Shown here piece after piece: positions 43,201 to 50,450 of a DNA stretch of 64,000 nucleotides (its first letter is position 1; every line of letters begins with the position of its first letter). The notes under the pieces were generated by a model, which was given only the letters and a program-made list of their open reading frames with translations, searched no databases and had not been told where the DNA came from. The position numbers and the translations under genes are program-made. The stretch is from an uncultured Eggerthellaceae bacterium (GTDB taxonomy: Bacteria > Actinomycetota > Coriobacteriia > Coriobacteriales > Eggerthellaceae). The stretch lies in the NCBI GenBank assembly GCA_910588205.1, contig CAJUQK010000002.1, positions 48,553 through 112,552 of the forward strand, written 5' to 3'.

Positions 43201-43431
43201 GGCGGAAACGGCGGTGGCGATGGGTCCGGTGTAAGTGGCGATGACAGCAATGGAGGAGATGCTGTGCCTACCGATCCAGTGAATCCAAGCCAGAACGTTG
43301 TTGGTGCCGAACCGCTGCCTCAGACTGGTGACGCTGCTCTTGGTTGGGCTTTCGTCCTCTTGTCGGTGACCTTCTCCGCGTCAGCTGCTGCATGGGGATT
43401 GCGGCATCGTCAGCTCAAGAAACGTGCGTGA
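37243..43431 (+). CDS. Giant sortase-anchored adhesin with BspA-like leucine-rich repeats and a vWA domain
   Basis: A 2062-residue surface protein. It has a signal peptide (residues 1 to about 24, MASKALRWILSLVLVAGLVP), an acidic stalk, BspA/LRR_5 repeats in about residues 85-540 and again about 610-720 (pattern IxxxAFxxCxxLxxVxxP), several strand-rich domains, then a von Willebrand A domain with MIDAS DQSGS at 1252-1256 and FITDGTP, a Cys-His-rich segment (about 1765-1835), a Gly/Asp/Asn-rich wall-spanning part, and LPQTG (2025-2029) with hydrophobic helix and LKKRA tail. AGGAGG precedes ATG 37243. Likely a host- or matrix-binding adhesin or pilus-tip-like protein; ligand unknown. Confidence 0.9.
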   Translation: MASKALRWILSLVLVAGLVPVTAFALDDAENESVATEEPELVAEEQGSEAEELIADEGEPVPQAEGDGGVQEGPTVLEEGDFGEEDALHWVYKDDASLTISGVGVMPDFTESGGQPWNKYLRTMEKLTLEEGVESVGAYAFYEADYLGVGEIVFPDSLVSVADHAFYSCDSLGEVTFLNKVQTLGASVFAECTKIGKVIVPDSVTSIGVAVFEGCYRVTECELSNQLEVLPERTFSTPYSTGLTMSVTFPASIRRIENKAFFGGHKFVDFSFPPTLEAIGAEAFSGCTVKGDLSVPASIKSIGSSTFATFRVEGTLTFEEGVSASVFSALVNYGATASETWVAHAIRIPASLTWQNPFQYGGARDAYEVAADSECFAAIDGVLYSKGPNNKYESKSAVLVSCPTDMSGPFAVAEGTRSVEDGALSKEIDSVTIPSTADALKSSAFRGHALRRIDVDERNGTYASVDGILFDKTLSKVILCPRAHAFDGDYDLPDTVRTLESGAFADCRNLKSIRIPEGVQTLTNNFINDCESLIAIYLPSSLRQIEMWNFWASYLPDDHSGVNVFFGGTEEQLGSVTLSPHGNNAYERARFYCNARWHGTCADGLMWYADTDNTLSVIIDERADSPSVTMRDYRIGEAPWMIHKDLFDTVQTAPQITSVGANAFAGCENITTATLSWGITEVGACAFADCPNLGSVDCLGNAFSVVPADSPQPSFDAEKVKVTYKPNASGWTDGAAFDADSGRWNGYVLELGEMPSLPTVASIELRDASGAAVTDLRIVGISGNRQRYQTNDHDLSLRVLAADGSDITDKVDISIASPARKTPLIAEQDEELFGLNMFNNLNRTRSMAVTFDDIDNTVRVGCCSPEGEHEIVVTPKAFEAAGDPTTCKISVTRANERIFHSVFVETETRSGLAGRDKGDDSPYVDTFEVCSQYIENVTPKVQTRLVDKLSGTDVTDSMATLGITLSSDAPEKLKVDRMANPRDYELHFSGPANAVSGQSTLALSLRRLDYLLSRPYRLNLTGGTDHMEVDTVSEGAWSPVPYRVKVLDAYDDPCWPDLSWEVRRATGQDATSGFQVDDQGYVFVGRNILSTMQPDTSLSFAVSSSAAGVGGTKTSNALFLTLHAKVPAPPAPVTHTATFKVGDEVIGQVAFAEGDMSLEAPVLPPKANYVGQWEVGGKPWAEFDLASATTDVEVTGVYAPLDPDAVSEIEGGGDAEYKDGAVTVNLRASASSRNVRIESSSTKPVDVVLVCDQSGSMGDKLGGGVTKQAALKNCALSFANKLAENAKKTGAQHRVALVGFAYSSYNNGRYVNTGLLATNVSGKKDYPQLRKSDYENALMPINAGDRINPRVTGGIATIAASGATAADKGLAIAEGIFSNNPVGSGTQAGDRERIVIFITDGTPTSWSNQNSDLDRVKNTAIDAITKANVIKQSQGARIYSIGVEAGAKAGGGDLYGRDGAEKGSNGLVRFDFNRFLHAVSSDFPVARSMRNVGAGSKESGYYMPVTNTAALDGIFTKILMSTVYSVETFDHATLRYEVPAGLALTLKQEEEMRTDLEAQGISANDISVLRENGKTVLTFRNVPVKQALKDGVPVFVAQVSFKLSAVAGAAGDIPMGSVDVDCLGESSEYGLTSVNVPADRCLVVFNMDGVPYEIREMQMGDAIVAPDTDLARWLAFEKLQDPKVTGPVAVFETTSLARTYAMRWVVNSSERTMHLTPGSVVAAPDMSDLVPEGYEVAGWSPAPPLSMPSNDVTCTAVITESHKHAYTASSYKTGYCTDGMDVHNVCTCGDEEVTREAPLTEHAFTTVLSNEGAYTATTKRHLVCKDCGYSMDMEMEYEAAEGDDDVVVLDLTKVQADTEKPGESNDDIEIKVFMDAEDDDEFTVTRIDEDDTRTEYSSHVRDGYLWFYPNHFSIYVIGKKDASGVSVAEGVTYADSLERLDRAATEDPGDGELPSDPGTLPQDPDDGNQGSGGDIQGSGDGGNGDGGGNGGGDGSGVSGDDSNGGDAVPTDPVNPSQNVVGAEPLPQTGDAALGWAFVLLSVTFSASAAAWGLRHRQLKKRA

Positions 43432-43450
43432 GCATCGTTTCGGAATGGAT

Positions 43451-43482
43451 CCTGTGAGCAGGAATGGATTCCTGCTCACAGG
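43451..43482. terminator. Long palindrome after the adhesin gene
   Basis: Fifteen-base perfect arms CCTGTGAGCAGGAAT and ATTCCTGCTCACAGG around GG, 20 bp after the stop codon. There is no T-tract; it may act as a transcript end or be a further REP relative. Confidence 0.55.
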
Positions 43483-43505
43483 CGATGTTCCTGAGATCGC
43501 CTGAT

Positions 43506-43653
43506 CGTAGGGACGGGAGCTTGTTCTTGTTTGCATACAACAACACTGAAAGCCTCCTGCGTGAGCCAAGGTCGAGTTGCATTCACCCTGTCTTTTTCGA
43601 CAGCGTGGTCTTTCCTTATAACCCGTGGACAGGAACAAGTTCCTGCCCCTACG
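43506..43653. repeat. 147-bp REP-pair element, copy 3
   Basis: A more diverged copy: left foot GTAGGGACGGGAGC, right hairpin GGACAGGAAC/GTTCCTGCCCCTAC, and internal GCGTGAGCC kept. Length matches copies 1 and 2. Confidence 0.8.
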
Positions 43654-43717
43654 AGAGCGCATAGGTGGGAATGGGCACTTGCTCCGTTGGATCGCCCCAG
43701 GAGCGCTCTATGCCCTG

Positions 43718-43726
43718 TGCTACACT
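43718..43726 (+). promoter_or_regulatory. Extended -10 promoter of truA
   Basis: TGCTACACT ends 7 bases before the ATG, which places the transcript start at or next to the start codon (leaderless). No ribosome binding site is seen. Confidence 0.55.
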
Positions 43727-43733
43727 CGCGAAC

Positions 43734-44507
43734 ATGGATAGGGAACAGCTCACATATTCACTGACCTTGGCCTATGATGGCGCACCCTTTGCGGGGTTCG
43801 CTCGGCAGCCGGGTCGGCTCACGGTGCAAGGGGATGTGGAAAGTGCTCTGGGCACGCTCTTCCGGCGTCCCATAGAGGTCATCTGCGCGGGGCGCACGGA
43901 TGCAGGTGTGCACGCTCGGTCCCAGGTGGTGAGCTTCGATGTGCGACCGGAGGAGATGGCGGGCCGCAAACCGGCACCGTTCCTGCGCTCTCTGAATGCG
44001 CTCACCCATGACGGCATCTCAGTGCGCTCTGTGGATGAGCGCACCCCTGGATTCTCGGCTCGCTTCGATGCGAAGATACGCGAATACCGCTACTTCATCT
44101 TCAATCGCGAATATCCACCCATCTTCACCGATGCCTTCGCATGGCATGTGAAGAAGCCGTTGGATGTGGATGCCATGCGCGCAGGTGCCGCCCATCTGAT
44201 AGGGGAGCATGACTTCAAGAGCTTCTGCTTGGCTGCCTCGGCCGAAGGCCGGAGGACCTTTCGCTATGTGGATGAGATCTCCTTCCATGAATGCTGTGCA
44301 TTCGGCGAGGATCTCCTCTTCGTGAAGGTGCGCGGCAATGCATTCCTCCATTCCATGGTGCGCGCTATGGTGGGCACGCTGGTGAATGTAGGGAAGGGGA
44401 CGAAGCCCGCTGGGTGGGTGGCTGAGGCGCTTCGCGCGAGGAATCGCTCCGCTGCCGGGGAGAACGCGCCCGCCAAGGGTCTCGTTCTGTGGGATGTGGA
44501 GTACTGA
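43734..44507 (+). CDS. truA: tRNA pseudouridine(38-40) synthase
   Basis: Isomerises uridines 38-40 in the anticodon arm of tRNAs. The 257 residues show TLAYDGAPFAGFARQP, the catalytic motif CAGRTDAGVHARSQVVSF with its aspartate, FNRE..P, and FLHSMVRAMVGTL near the end. I start at ATG 43734, where the family begins, not at an in-frame ATG at 43665. In many genomes truA follows rplQ and the ECF transporter genes; here it has moved next to the surface-protein island. Confidence 0.95.
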   Translation: MDREQLTYSLTLAYDGAPFAGFARQPGRLTVQGDVESALGTLFRRPIEVICAGRTDAGVHARSQVVSFDVRPEEMAGRKPAPFLRSLNALTHDGISVRSVDERTPGFSARFDAKIREYRYFIFNREYPPIFTDAFAWHVKKPLDVDAMRAGAAHLIGEHDFKSFCLAASAEGRRTFRYVDEISFHECCAFGEDLLFVKVRGNAFLHSMVRAMVGTLVNVGKGTKPAGWVAEALRARNRSAAGENAPAKGLVLWDVEY

Positions 44508-44511
44508 ACCG

Positions 44512-44517
44512 TATAAT
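44512..44517 (+). promoter_or_regulatory. -10 box for the sodium symporter gene
   Basis: Perfect TATAAT 38 bp upstream of the ATG, right after the truA stop. The -35 is weak. Confidence 0.4.
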
Positions 44518-44555
44518 CTACGCCGCTCTGCACCTTCCGATCCAAGGATCAAGCT

Positions 44556-45971
44556 ATGACGAACTCAACATCTACTGAAACAGCCCCTGCCCGTGCCTCC
44601 TGGTCCGGCAAATGGGGATTCATCCTGGCAGCCGCGGCCTCTGCGGTGGGCTTGGGGAACCTGTGGAGGTTCCCGTATCTGGCAGCGAAATATGGCGGCG
44701 GCGCGTTCCTCATCACCTACATCATCCTGGTGGTGACCTTCGGCTTCGCGCTCATGATGGCAGAAACGGCTCTCGGCCGGATGACGGGGCAATCCGCCAT
44801 CGGCGCGTTCCGGGCCTTCGGCAAGAAGTTCACCATCATCGGCATCTTGGCGTCCGCGGTACCGTTCATCATCACGCCCTATTACGCGCTCATCGGCGGT
44901 TGGGTGACCAAATACATGGCTGCCTATGTGGTGCAGCCTGCATCGCAGATCGCTGATGGGGAGTTCTTCGGCGGCTTCATCCTGCAGAACGCTGAGAGCT
45001 ATCTCTGGATGTTCATCTTCATCGCCTGCGTGGTGGCGGTCGTGGCCTTCGGCGTGAAGCGCGGCATCGAGCGTGTCAACAAGGTGCTGATGCCGGCCCT
45101 CATCATCATGGCCGTCATCATCTCTGTATTCGCGCTCACATTGCCCGGTGCCTTGGACGGCCTTGCGTACTATCTGATCCCGGACTTCAGCAAGTTCAGC
45201 GCAGAGCTGGTAGTGGCCGCTATGGGCCAGATGTTCTTCAGCCTGTCATTGGCTATGGGCATCATGATCACCTACGGTTCCTATTTCTCGAAGAAGGAGG
45301 ACCTGGAGCATTCCGTGCGCCGCATCGAGCTCTTCGATACGGGCATCGCCATCCTGGCTGGCCTCATGATCATCCCGGCGGCAGTTGCCGTGCAGGGGAG
45401 CGGCGAGGCTGTGGCCACCACGGCTGGTCCCGGTCTCATGTTCGGCGTGCTCCCTCAGGTGTTCCTCGGATTCGGATTCGCGGCGAACGTGGTAGGGTTC
45501 CTCTTCTTCGCCCTTGTGTTCTTCGCTGCGCTCACCAGCTGCATCTCGCTGTTCGAGACGCTGGTCTCTATCGTGGATGATGCTACCAAGAAGGGGCGCA
45601 CATTCGCCATTCTGGTATGCACGGTGTTCATCGTCATCATGGCTACCATCGTGAACCTGGGGTATAACGAACTGCTCTCGGTGGACCTGATGTATTCTCT
45701 CTTCGGGATCGGGGAGTATCAGGATTCCCAGCTGCTGGACTTCTTCGACTTCCTGTCCAATACCATCATGATGCCCATCGTGGCGTTGCTCACCTGCATC
45801 TTCGTGGGTTGGATCATCAAGCCGAAGACGCTCATCACTGAGATCAAGCAATCCAGCAAGTTCACGGGCGAGAAGCTGTTCGTGGTCATGATCAAGTACA
45901 TAGCGCCGGTGTTCGTGGTGGTCATCTTGGTGGCTTACGTCATGAACACGGCGGGGATGATATCGCTGTAG
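44556..45971 (+). CDS. Sodium-dependent transporter, neurotransmitter:sodium symporter family
   Basis: A 471-residue LeuT-fold transporter that takes up an amino acid or amine with sodium. Helix 1 carries the signature AAAASAVGLGNLWRFPYLAAKYGGGAF; twelve helices follow, with the unwound helix 6 region (QMFFSLSLAMGIMITYGSYF) and helix 8 (FAALTSCISLFETLVS). AAGGA lies upstream. The transported substrate cannot be told from sequence. It is followed 13 bp later by ychF. Confidence 0.93.
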   Translation: MTNSTSTETAPARASWSGKWGFILAAAASAVGLGNLWRFPYLAAKYGGGAFLITYIILVVTFGFALMMAETALGRMTGQSAIGAFRAFGKKFTIIGILASAVPFIITPYYALIGGWVTKYMAAYVVQPASQIADGEFFGGFILQNAESYLWMFIFIACVVAVVAFGVKRGIERVNKVLMPALIIMAVIISVFALTLPGALDGLAYYLIPDFSKFSAELVVAAMGQMFFSLSLAMGIMITYGSYFSKKEDLEHSVRRIELFDTGIAILAGLMIIPAAVAVQGSGEAVATTAGPGLMFGVLPQVFLGFGFAANVVGFLFFALVFFAALTSCISLFETLVSIVDDATKKGRTFAILVCTVFIVIMATIVNLGYNELLSVDLMYSLFGIGEYQDSQLLDFFDFLSNTIMMPIVALLTCIFVGWIIKPKTLITEIKQSSKFTGEKLFVVMIKYIAPVFVVVILVAYVMNTAGMISL

Positions 45972-45984
45972 AGAGGATCTTCGC

Positions 45985-47049
45985 ATGGCTCTTTCCATCG
46001 GGATCGTAGGTTTGCCGAACGTGGGCAAGTCCACGTTGTTCACGGCGCTCACTAACAAGGGTGGCTTGGCTGCCAACTATCCCTTCGCTACCATCGAGCC
46101 CAACGTGGGTATCGTACCGGTACCGGATAGCCGTTTGGATGAGCTGGCGAAGATCGACAACCCGGCGAAGATCGTGCCTGCAACGGTGGAGTTCGTGGAT
46201 ATCGCCGGTTTGGTGGCTGGGGCCAGCCAGGGGGAGGGCTTGGGTAACCAATTCCTGGCGAACATCCGCGAGACCGATGCCATCTGCGAAGTGGTCCGCT
46301 TCTTCTCCGATCCCGATGTGGTCCATGTGGCAGGCAAGGTGGATGCCCTCTCTGATGTGGAGACCATCAAGACCGAGCTCATCTTGGCGGACATCGCCAC
46401 GGTGGAGAAAGCCCTTCCGCGCCTTGAGAAGGAGGCGAAGCGCGATAAGGCAGCCCAGAAGAAGCTGGATGCGGCCCGCAAGGTGCTCGAGGGGCTCAAT
46501 GAGGGGCACCGTGCCCGCACCTTGGGGTTGGATGAGGAGGAGCAGGAAGCGGTCTATGAGCTGCACCTGCTCACCATGAAGCCCATGCTCTATATGGCGA
46601 ATGTGGACGAGGATCAGCTGGATGCCGATCTGCCTGAGATCGACGGCCTGGCTCCTGTGCCTATCTCAGCGAAGGTGGAAGCGGATCTTGCGGAGTTGGA
46701 TCCGTCAGAGGCGGCGGAGTACCTGGAAGCCATGGGCCTTGAGGAGAGCGGCCTGGCGCGCTTGGTGCGTGAGGCCTATGCGCTCTTGGGGCTGCAATCG
46801 TTCTTCACCAGCGGTGAGACGGAAAGCCGTGCCTGGACCGTGCCTGTAGGCGCGAAGGCGCCCCAGGCGGCCGGTGTCATCCATTCTGATTTCGAGCGCG
46901 GCTTCATCAAGGCCGAAACGGCATCCTTCGAAGACTATGTTGCCAATGGCGGTGAGAAGGGCTGCCGCGAGACCGGAACGCTTCGCCAGGAAGGCAAGGA
47001 TTACGTGGTGCAGGACGGCGACGTCATGCACTTCAAATTCAACGTTTAA
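45985..47049 (+). CDS. ychF: Redox-regulated ribosome-binding ATPase YchF
   Basis: Obg-family P-loop protein that hydrolyses ATP and binds ribosomes. The 354 residues show G1 GLPNVGKSTLFTALT, the DIAGLVAGASQGEGLGNQFL switch region, a helical coiled coil, and a C-terminal TGS domain (AGVIHSDFERGFIKAE to VQDGDVMHFKFNV). The start is ATG 45985 with GAGGAT upstream. Confidence 0.97.
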   Translation: MALSIGIVGLPNVGKSTLFTALTNKGGLAANYPFATIEPNVGIVPVPDSRLDELAKIDNPAKIVPATVEFVDIAGLVAGASQGEGLGNQFLANIRETDAICEVVRFFSDPDVVHVAGKVDALSDVETIKTELILADIATVEKALPRLEKEAKRDKAAQKKLDAARKVLEGLNEGHRARTLGLDEEEQEAVYELHLLTMKPMLYMANVDEDQLDADLPEIDGLAPVPISAKVEADLAELDPSEAAEYLEAMGLEESGLARLVREAYALLGLQSFFTSGETESRAWTVPVGAKAPQAAGVIHSDFERGFIKAETASFEDYVANGGEKGCRETGTLRQEGKDYVVQDGDVMHFKFNV

Positions 47050-47077
47050 GACAACTGAACATTTAGGACATCATTTC

Positions 47078-48517
47078 ATGACATCATTTTCTGATCTGGG
47101 CTTATCAGAGCCCATTCTGCGCGCAGTGAGCGCGCTTGGCTACCTTGAGCCTACCCCCGTTCAAGAGCAGTCCATCCCCTACGTCTTGGAAGGGCGGGAT
47201 ATCGTCGCCGCCGCCAAGACGGGTACGGGTAAGACGGCGGCTTTCACGCTTCCCTCTCTGGACGGTCTGCCCCGAGGCAAGAAGGGCTCAGCCCCCTCTC
47301 TGTTGGTGATAACACCTACGAGGGAATTGGCTACCCAGATAGGCGAGGTGGCCCAGGCGGTGGCGAAGCAGACAGGACACCGGGTGCTCACCGTGGTGGG
47401 TGGCCTGTCCTACACGCCCCAGACCGACGCGCTGCGTCGCGGCGTGGACGTGCTCATAGCCACGCCGGGACGGCTGATGGATCTCATGGAGCAGGGGGCT
47501 GCTGATCTGTCTTCTGTGCAGGTGCTCGTGCTGGATGAAGCTGACCGCATGCTGGACATGGGCTTCTTGCCCGCGGTGCGCAAGATCGTGCGAGCTACGC
47601 CCAAGGACCGCCAAACGCTCCTCTTCTCGGCCACCATCGATGATTCCGTCATGGGTCAGGTGGGCAACCTCCTCCGTGATCCGGCCTATGTGCAGATTGC
47701 CCATAAGGGTGAAACGGCGGACACGGTGGAGCAGTACATCATCCCCGTGAGCCAGGCTGCCAAGCCAGAGCTGCTGCGGACCCTCCTTGAAGAGAAGGGC
47801 GGTACGCGCATCATCGTCTTCGTGCGCACGCGCCATAGGGCCGATACGGTGAGCCGTCGCTTGAAGCGGGCTGGCATCTCTGCGGCGGCCATCCATTCGG
47901 ATCGTTCGCAGAATCAGCGCAAGCGCGCCTTGGATAGCTTCGCCGAAGGGAAGACGGATGTCATCGTGGCTACGGACGTATTGGCCCGGGGCATCGATGT
48001 GGATTCGGTGAACTACGTGGTCAATTACGACATCCCCCATGAGCCGGAGGATTACATCCACCGCATCGGACGTACGGGCCGCGCGGGGAGCACCGGTTGG
48101 GCAGTATCGTTCGTGAGTCCCGAGAACGCAGACGACCTCAAGGCCATCCAGCGGTTGATCAAGCGGGATATCCCCGAGATGCAGATCAGCTCGTTCAATG
48201 AAGAGGAAGCCTTGGCGAAGGCCCAGCAGCATCAGAGCGCAAAGCGTCCCCCGCGGGCGAAGAAGCCACGGACCGAAGTTCGGGAAAGCGGGTCTACGGG
48301 CAAGGGCCAAGGGGGCAGGCAAGGCAAGAAAGGCGGCCAGCAGGGCGGAGGTGCTGACCGGCAGGGCGGAGCTCCCAAGAAGAGCGCGAAGAGGAAGGCC
48401 TCTCAGCAGAAGCAGTCCAGATCGAAGAGCGGTGCGTCCGGTGGACGGGATATGCGTCCCGGTCGTGCGAACCGGGCAGCTCGGCAAGCGGACGCGGGCC
48501 GTCGAGGGCGACGATAG
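47078..48517 (+). CDS. DEAD-box RNA helicase
   Basis: ATP-dependent RNA helicase for ribosome assembly or mRNA turnover. The 479 residues begin with the Q motif (FSDLGLSEPILRAVSALGYLEPTPVQ), then AAAKTGTGKT (I), PTRELATQ (Ia), VLDEADRMLDMGF (II, DEAD), FSATID (III), and HRIGRTGRAG (VI). A tail of about 80 residues is rich in K, R, G and Q, the usual RNA-binding low-complexity tail. ATG 47078 is the family start; the frame extends upstream into ychF without being coding. Confidence 0.95.
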   Translation: MTSFSDLGLSEPILRAVSALGYLEPTPVQEQSIPYVLEGRDIVAAAKTGTGKTAAFTLPSLDGLPRGKKGSAPSLLVITPTRELATQIGEVAQAVAKQTGHRVLTVVGGLSYTPQTDALRRGVDVLIATPGRLMDLMEQGAADLSSVQVLVLDEADRMLDMGFLPAVRKIVRATPKDRQTLLFSATIDDSVMGQVGNLLRDPAYVQIAHKGETADTVEQYIIPVSQAAKPELLRTLLEEKGGTRIIVFVRTRHRADTVSRRLKRAGISAAAIHSDRSQNQRKRALDSFAEGKTDVIVATDVLARGIDVDSVNYVVNYDIPHEPEDYIHRIGRTGRAGSTGWAVSFVSPENADDLKAIQRLIKRDIPEMQISSFNEEEALAKAQQHQSAKRPPRAKKPRTEVRESGSTGKGQGGRQGKKGGQQGGGADRQGGAPKKSAKRKASQQKQSRSKSGASGGRDMRPGRANRAARQADAGRRGRR

Positions 48518-48559
48518 GGTACGAAGACTGCATCTAGGCGCCTTCTCTGCCGGGTGAGG

Positions 48560-48592
48560 GAATTGGGCGAAAAGCCCGGTTCCGCCCAATTC
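48560..48592. terminator. Inverted repeat between helicase gene and gatC
   Basis: GAATTGGGCG and CGCCCAATTC form a 10-base stem, with inner pairs AAGCCCGG. It is followed by no T-tract. It may end the helicase transcript or sit in the gatC promoter. Confidence 0.45.
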
Positions 48593-48641
48593 ACTGCGAT
48601 ATCATGAACAGGTTCGCAAAAGCATCAGAAAGCAGGAGCCC

Positions 48642-48956
48642 ATGACGCAGCATCTTACCGAAGCGGATGTGCGCGGCATTGCGGAATACACCCGGATCGG
48701 CATGACCGAAGACGAGGTGGCGCAGATGACCGTGGATCTGAATTCCATCATAGACAGCCTGGAGATCATCCGGGAGTATGACCTTGAGGGCGTGGAGCCC
48801 ACATTCCATCCCATTGGGAGCTTATCCAACGTCATGCGCGAAGACGCGTGGGAGGATGGGAGCTTCACCCAAGAGGTGGCTTTGAGCAATGCGCCCCAAC
48901 AACAGGACGGGTGCTTCCTCATCCCAGCCATCCTCTCGGATGGGGGTGATCGGTGA
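48642..48956 (+). CDS. gatC: Asp/Glu-tRNA amidotransferase subunit C
   Basis: Small belt subunit that links GatA and GatB. At 104 residues it has the conserved YTRIGMTEDEVAQMTVDLNSIIDSL helix and the VEPTFHPIGSLSNVMREDAWEDG segment. AGGAG lies 7 bases upstream of ATG 48642. It overlaps gatA by 4 bases. Confidence 0.96.
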   Translation: MTQHLTEADVRGIAEYTRIGMTEDEVAQMTVDLNSIIDSLEIIREYDLEGVEPTFHPIGSLSNVMREDAWEDGSFTQEVALSNAPQQQDGCFLIPAILSDGGDR

Positions 48957-50449
48957 TGAGCTCTCTGGGCATACCCTTCGGACAGATGAGCGTCCGGCAG
49001 ATCCAAGACGGCTTGGCTGCCCAGGAATTCTCCTGCCAGGAGATGGCAGAGGCCGCATTGACGGTCATCGGAGAGGAAGACAGGGAGGTCCATGCCTTCC
49101 TAGAGCTGACGCGTGATAACGCTCTGGCTCAGGCTCAGGCCATCGACCAGCAGATAGCTCAGGGAGCCTTCTCCGAAGGGGGAGCGCTCAGGGGCGTTCC
49201 CATGGGTTACAAGGACAATATGAATCTGGAGGGGACCCATACCACCTGCTCCTCAGCCATGCTGGAAAGCTATGTATCTCCCTATACGGCCACCTGCGTA
49301 GCGAAGACGCTTGAGGCGGGGGCAGTGCCCTTGGGCAAGCTCAACATGGACGAGTTCGCCTTCGGGTCTTCCACGGAGACCAGCGCCTTCGGTCCCACCC
49401 ATAACCCATGGGACTTGGGCCGTGTGCCTGGGGGCTCTTCGGGTGGTAGCGCGGCAGCCGTGGCTGCGGGGATGGTGCCGGTGTCCTTGGGCTCCGACAC
49501 GGGTGGTTCTATCCGTCAACCTGCTTCCTTCTGCGGTGTGGTGGGAGTGAAGCCCACCTATGGCATGGTCTCTCGCTACGGCATCGTGGCTTTCGGTTCC
49601 TCCCTTGATCAGGTGGGTCCTTTCGCCCGCACGGTGGAGGACGCAGCCTTGGTCATGAACGCCATCTGTGGCAAGGACCCGCTGGATTGCACCTCCCAGC
49701 CCATCCAGACTGACTTCACCGCCAACCTGGATGAAGGCGTGAAGGGCATGCGGATCGGCATCGTGCCCGCGTTCTTGGATGCCCAGGGGCTCTCCGCTGA
49801 GGTGCGGCAGAAGGTGGAAGAAGCGGCGAAGAAACTGGAAGAGGCCGGGGCGCATATCACTGAGGTGGAGCTCCCCAACGCGAAGGCCGCCATCAGCGCT
49901 TACTACGTGCTGGGTCCCTGTGAGGCCTTCAGCAACCTGGCCCGCTTCGATTCCGTTCGCTATGGCTATCGCGATCCGGGGCATAAGGATCTGGGCAGCC
50001 AGTACGAGGCCAGCCGGTCGAAAGGATTCGGACCGGAGGCCCGGCGGCGCATCATGCTGGGCAGCTATCTTCTCTCCGCAGGCGTGTACGAGCAGTACTA
50101 CTATCCGGCGCAGCAGGTGCGCACGCTCATCACGCAGGATTACACCAATGCCTTCCAGGAGGTGGATTGCCTGTTGGCTCCCTGCGCACCGCGGACGGCA
50201 TTCAAGTTCGGCGAGATAGCGGACCCGGCGGAGATGTATCTGTCGGATATGTTCACCATCTCCATCAATATCGCGGGCAATGGCGGCATGAGCATGCCCG
50301 TAGGAACGGGAATTGATACGGGACTGCCCATCGGCGTGCAATTGATCTCTCCCGCGTTCAAGGACGAGAACATGCTGCGCGTGGCGGCAGAATTGGAGCG
50401 GATCTACGGAAGCGCACAGGTTGCGCCATCATTCAGGGCGGGTGAATAG
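48953..50449 (+). CDS. gatA: Asp/Glu-tRNA amidotransferase subunit A (amidase)
   Basis: Frees ammonia from glutamine for amidation of misacylated tRNA. At 498 residues it carries the amidase Ser-cisSer-Lys triad: GVPMGYKDNMN (lysine), GGSSGGSAAAVAAG (cis serine) and GSDTGGSIRQPASFCG (nucleophile). The start is GTG 48953 or ATG 48956, both overlapping the gatC stop. gatB follows at once. Confidence 0.97.
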   Translation: MMSSLGIPFGQMSVRQIQDGLAAQEFSCQEMAEAALTVIGEEDREVHAFLELTRDNALAQAQAIDQQIAQGAFSEGGALRGVPMGYKDNMNLEGTHTTCSSAMLESYVSPYTATCVAKTLEAGAVPLGKLNMDEFAFGSSTETSAFGPTHNPWDLGRVPGGSSGGSAAAVAAGMVPVSLGSDTGGSIRQPASFCGVVGVKPTYGMVSRYGIVAFGSSLDQVGPFARTVEDAALVMNAICGKDPLDCTSQPIQTDFTANLDEGVKGMRIGIVPAFLDAQGLSAEVRQKVEEAAKKLEEAGAHITEVELPNAKAAISAYYVLGPCEAFSNLARFDSVRYGYRDPGHKDLGSQYEASRSKGFGPEARRRIMLGSYLLSAGVYEQYYYPAQQVRTLITQDYTNAFQEVDCLLAPCAPRTAFKFGEIADPAEMYLSDMFTISINIAGNGGMSMPVGTGIDTGLPIGVQLISPAFKDENMLRVAAELERIYGSAQVAPSFRAGE

Positions 50450-50450
50450 C

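Noticed and set aside
47288..48589. Open frame of 433 codons on the minus strand
   Set aside because: Antisense to the DEAD helicase, low-complexity Arg/Ser/Leu composition, no recognisable motif.
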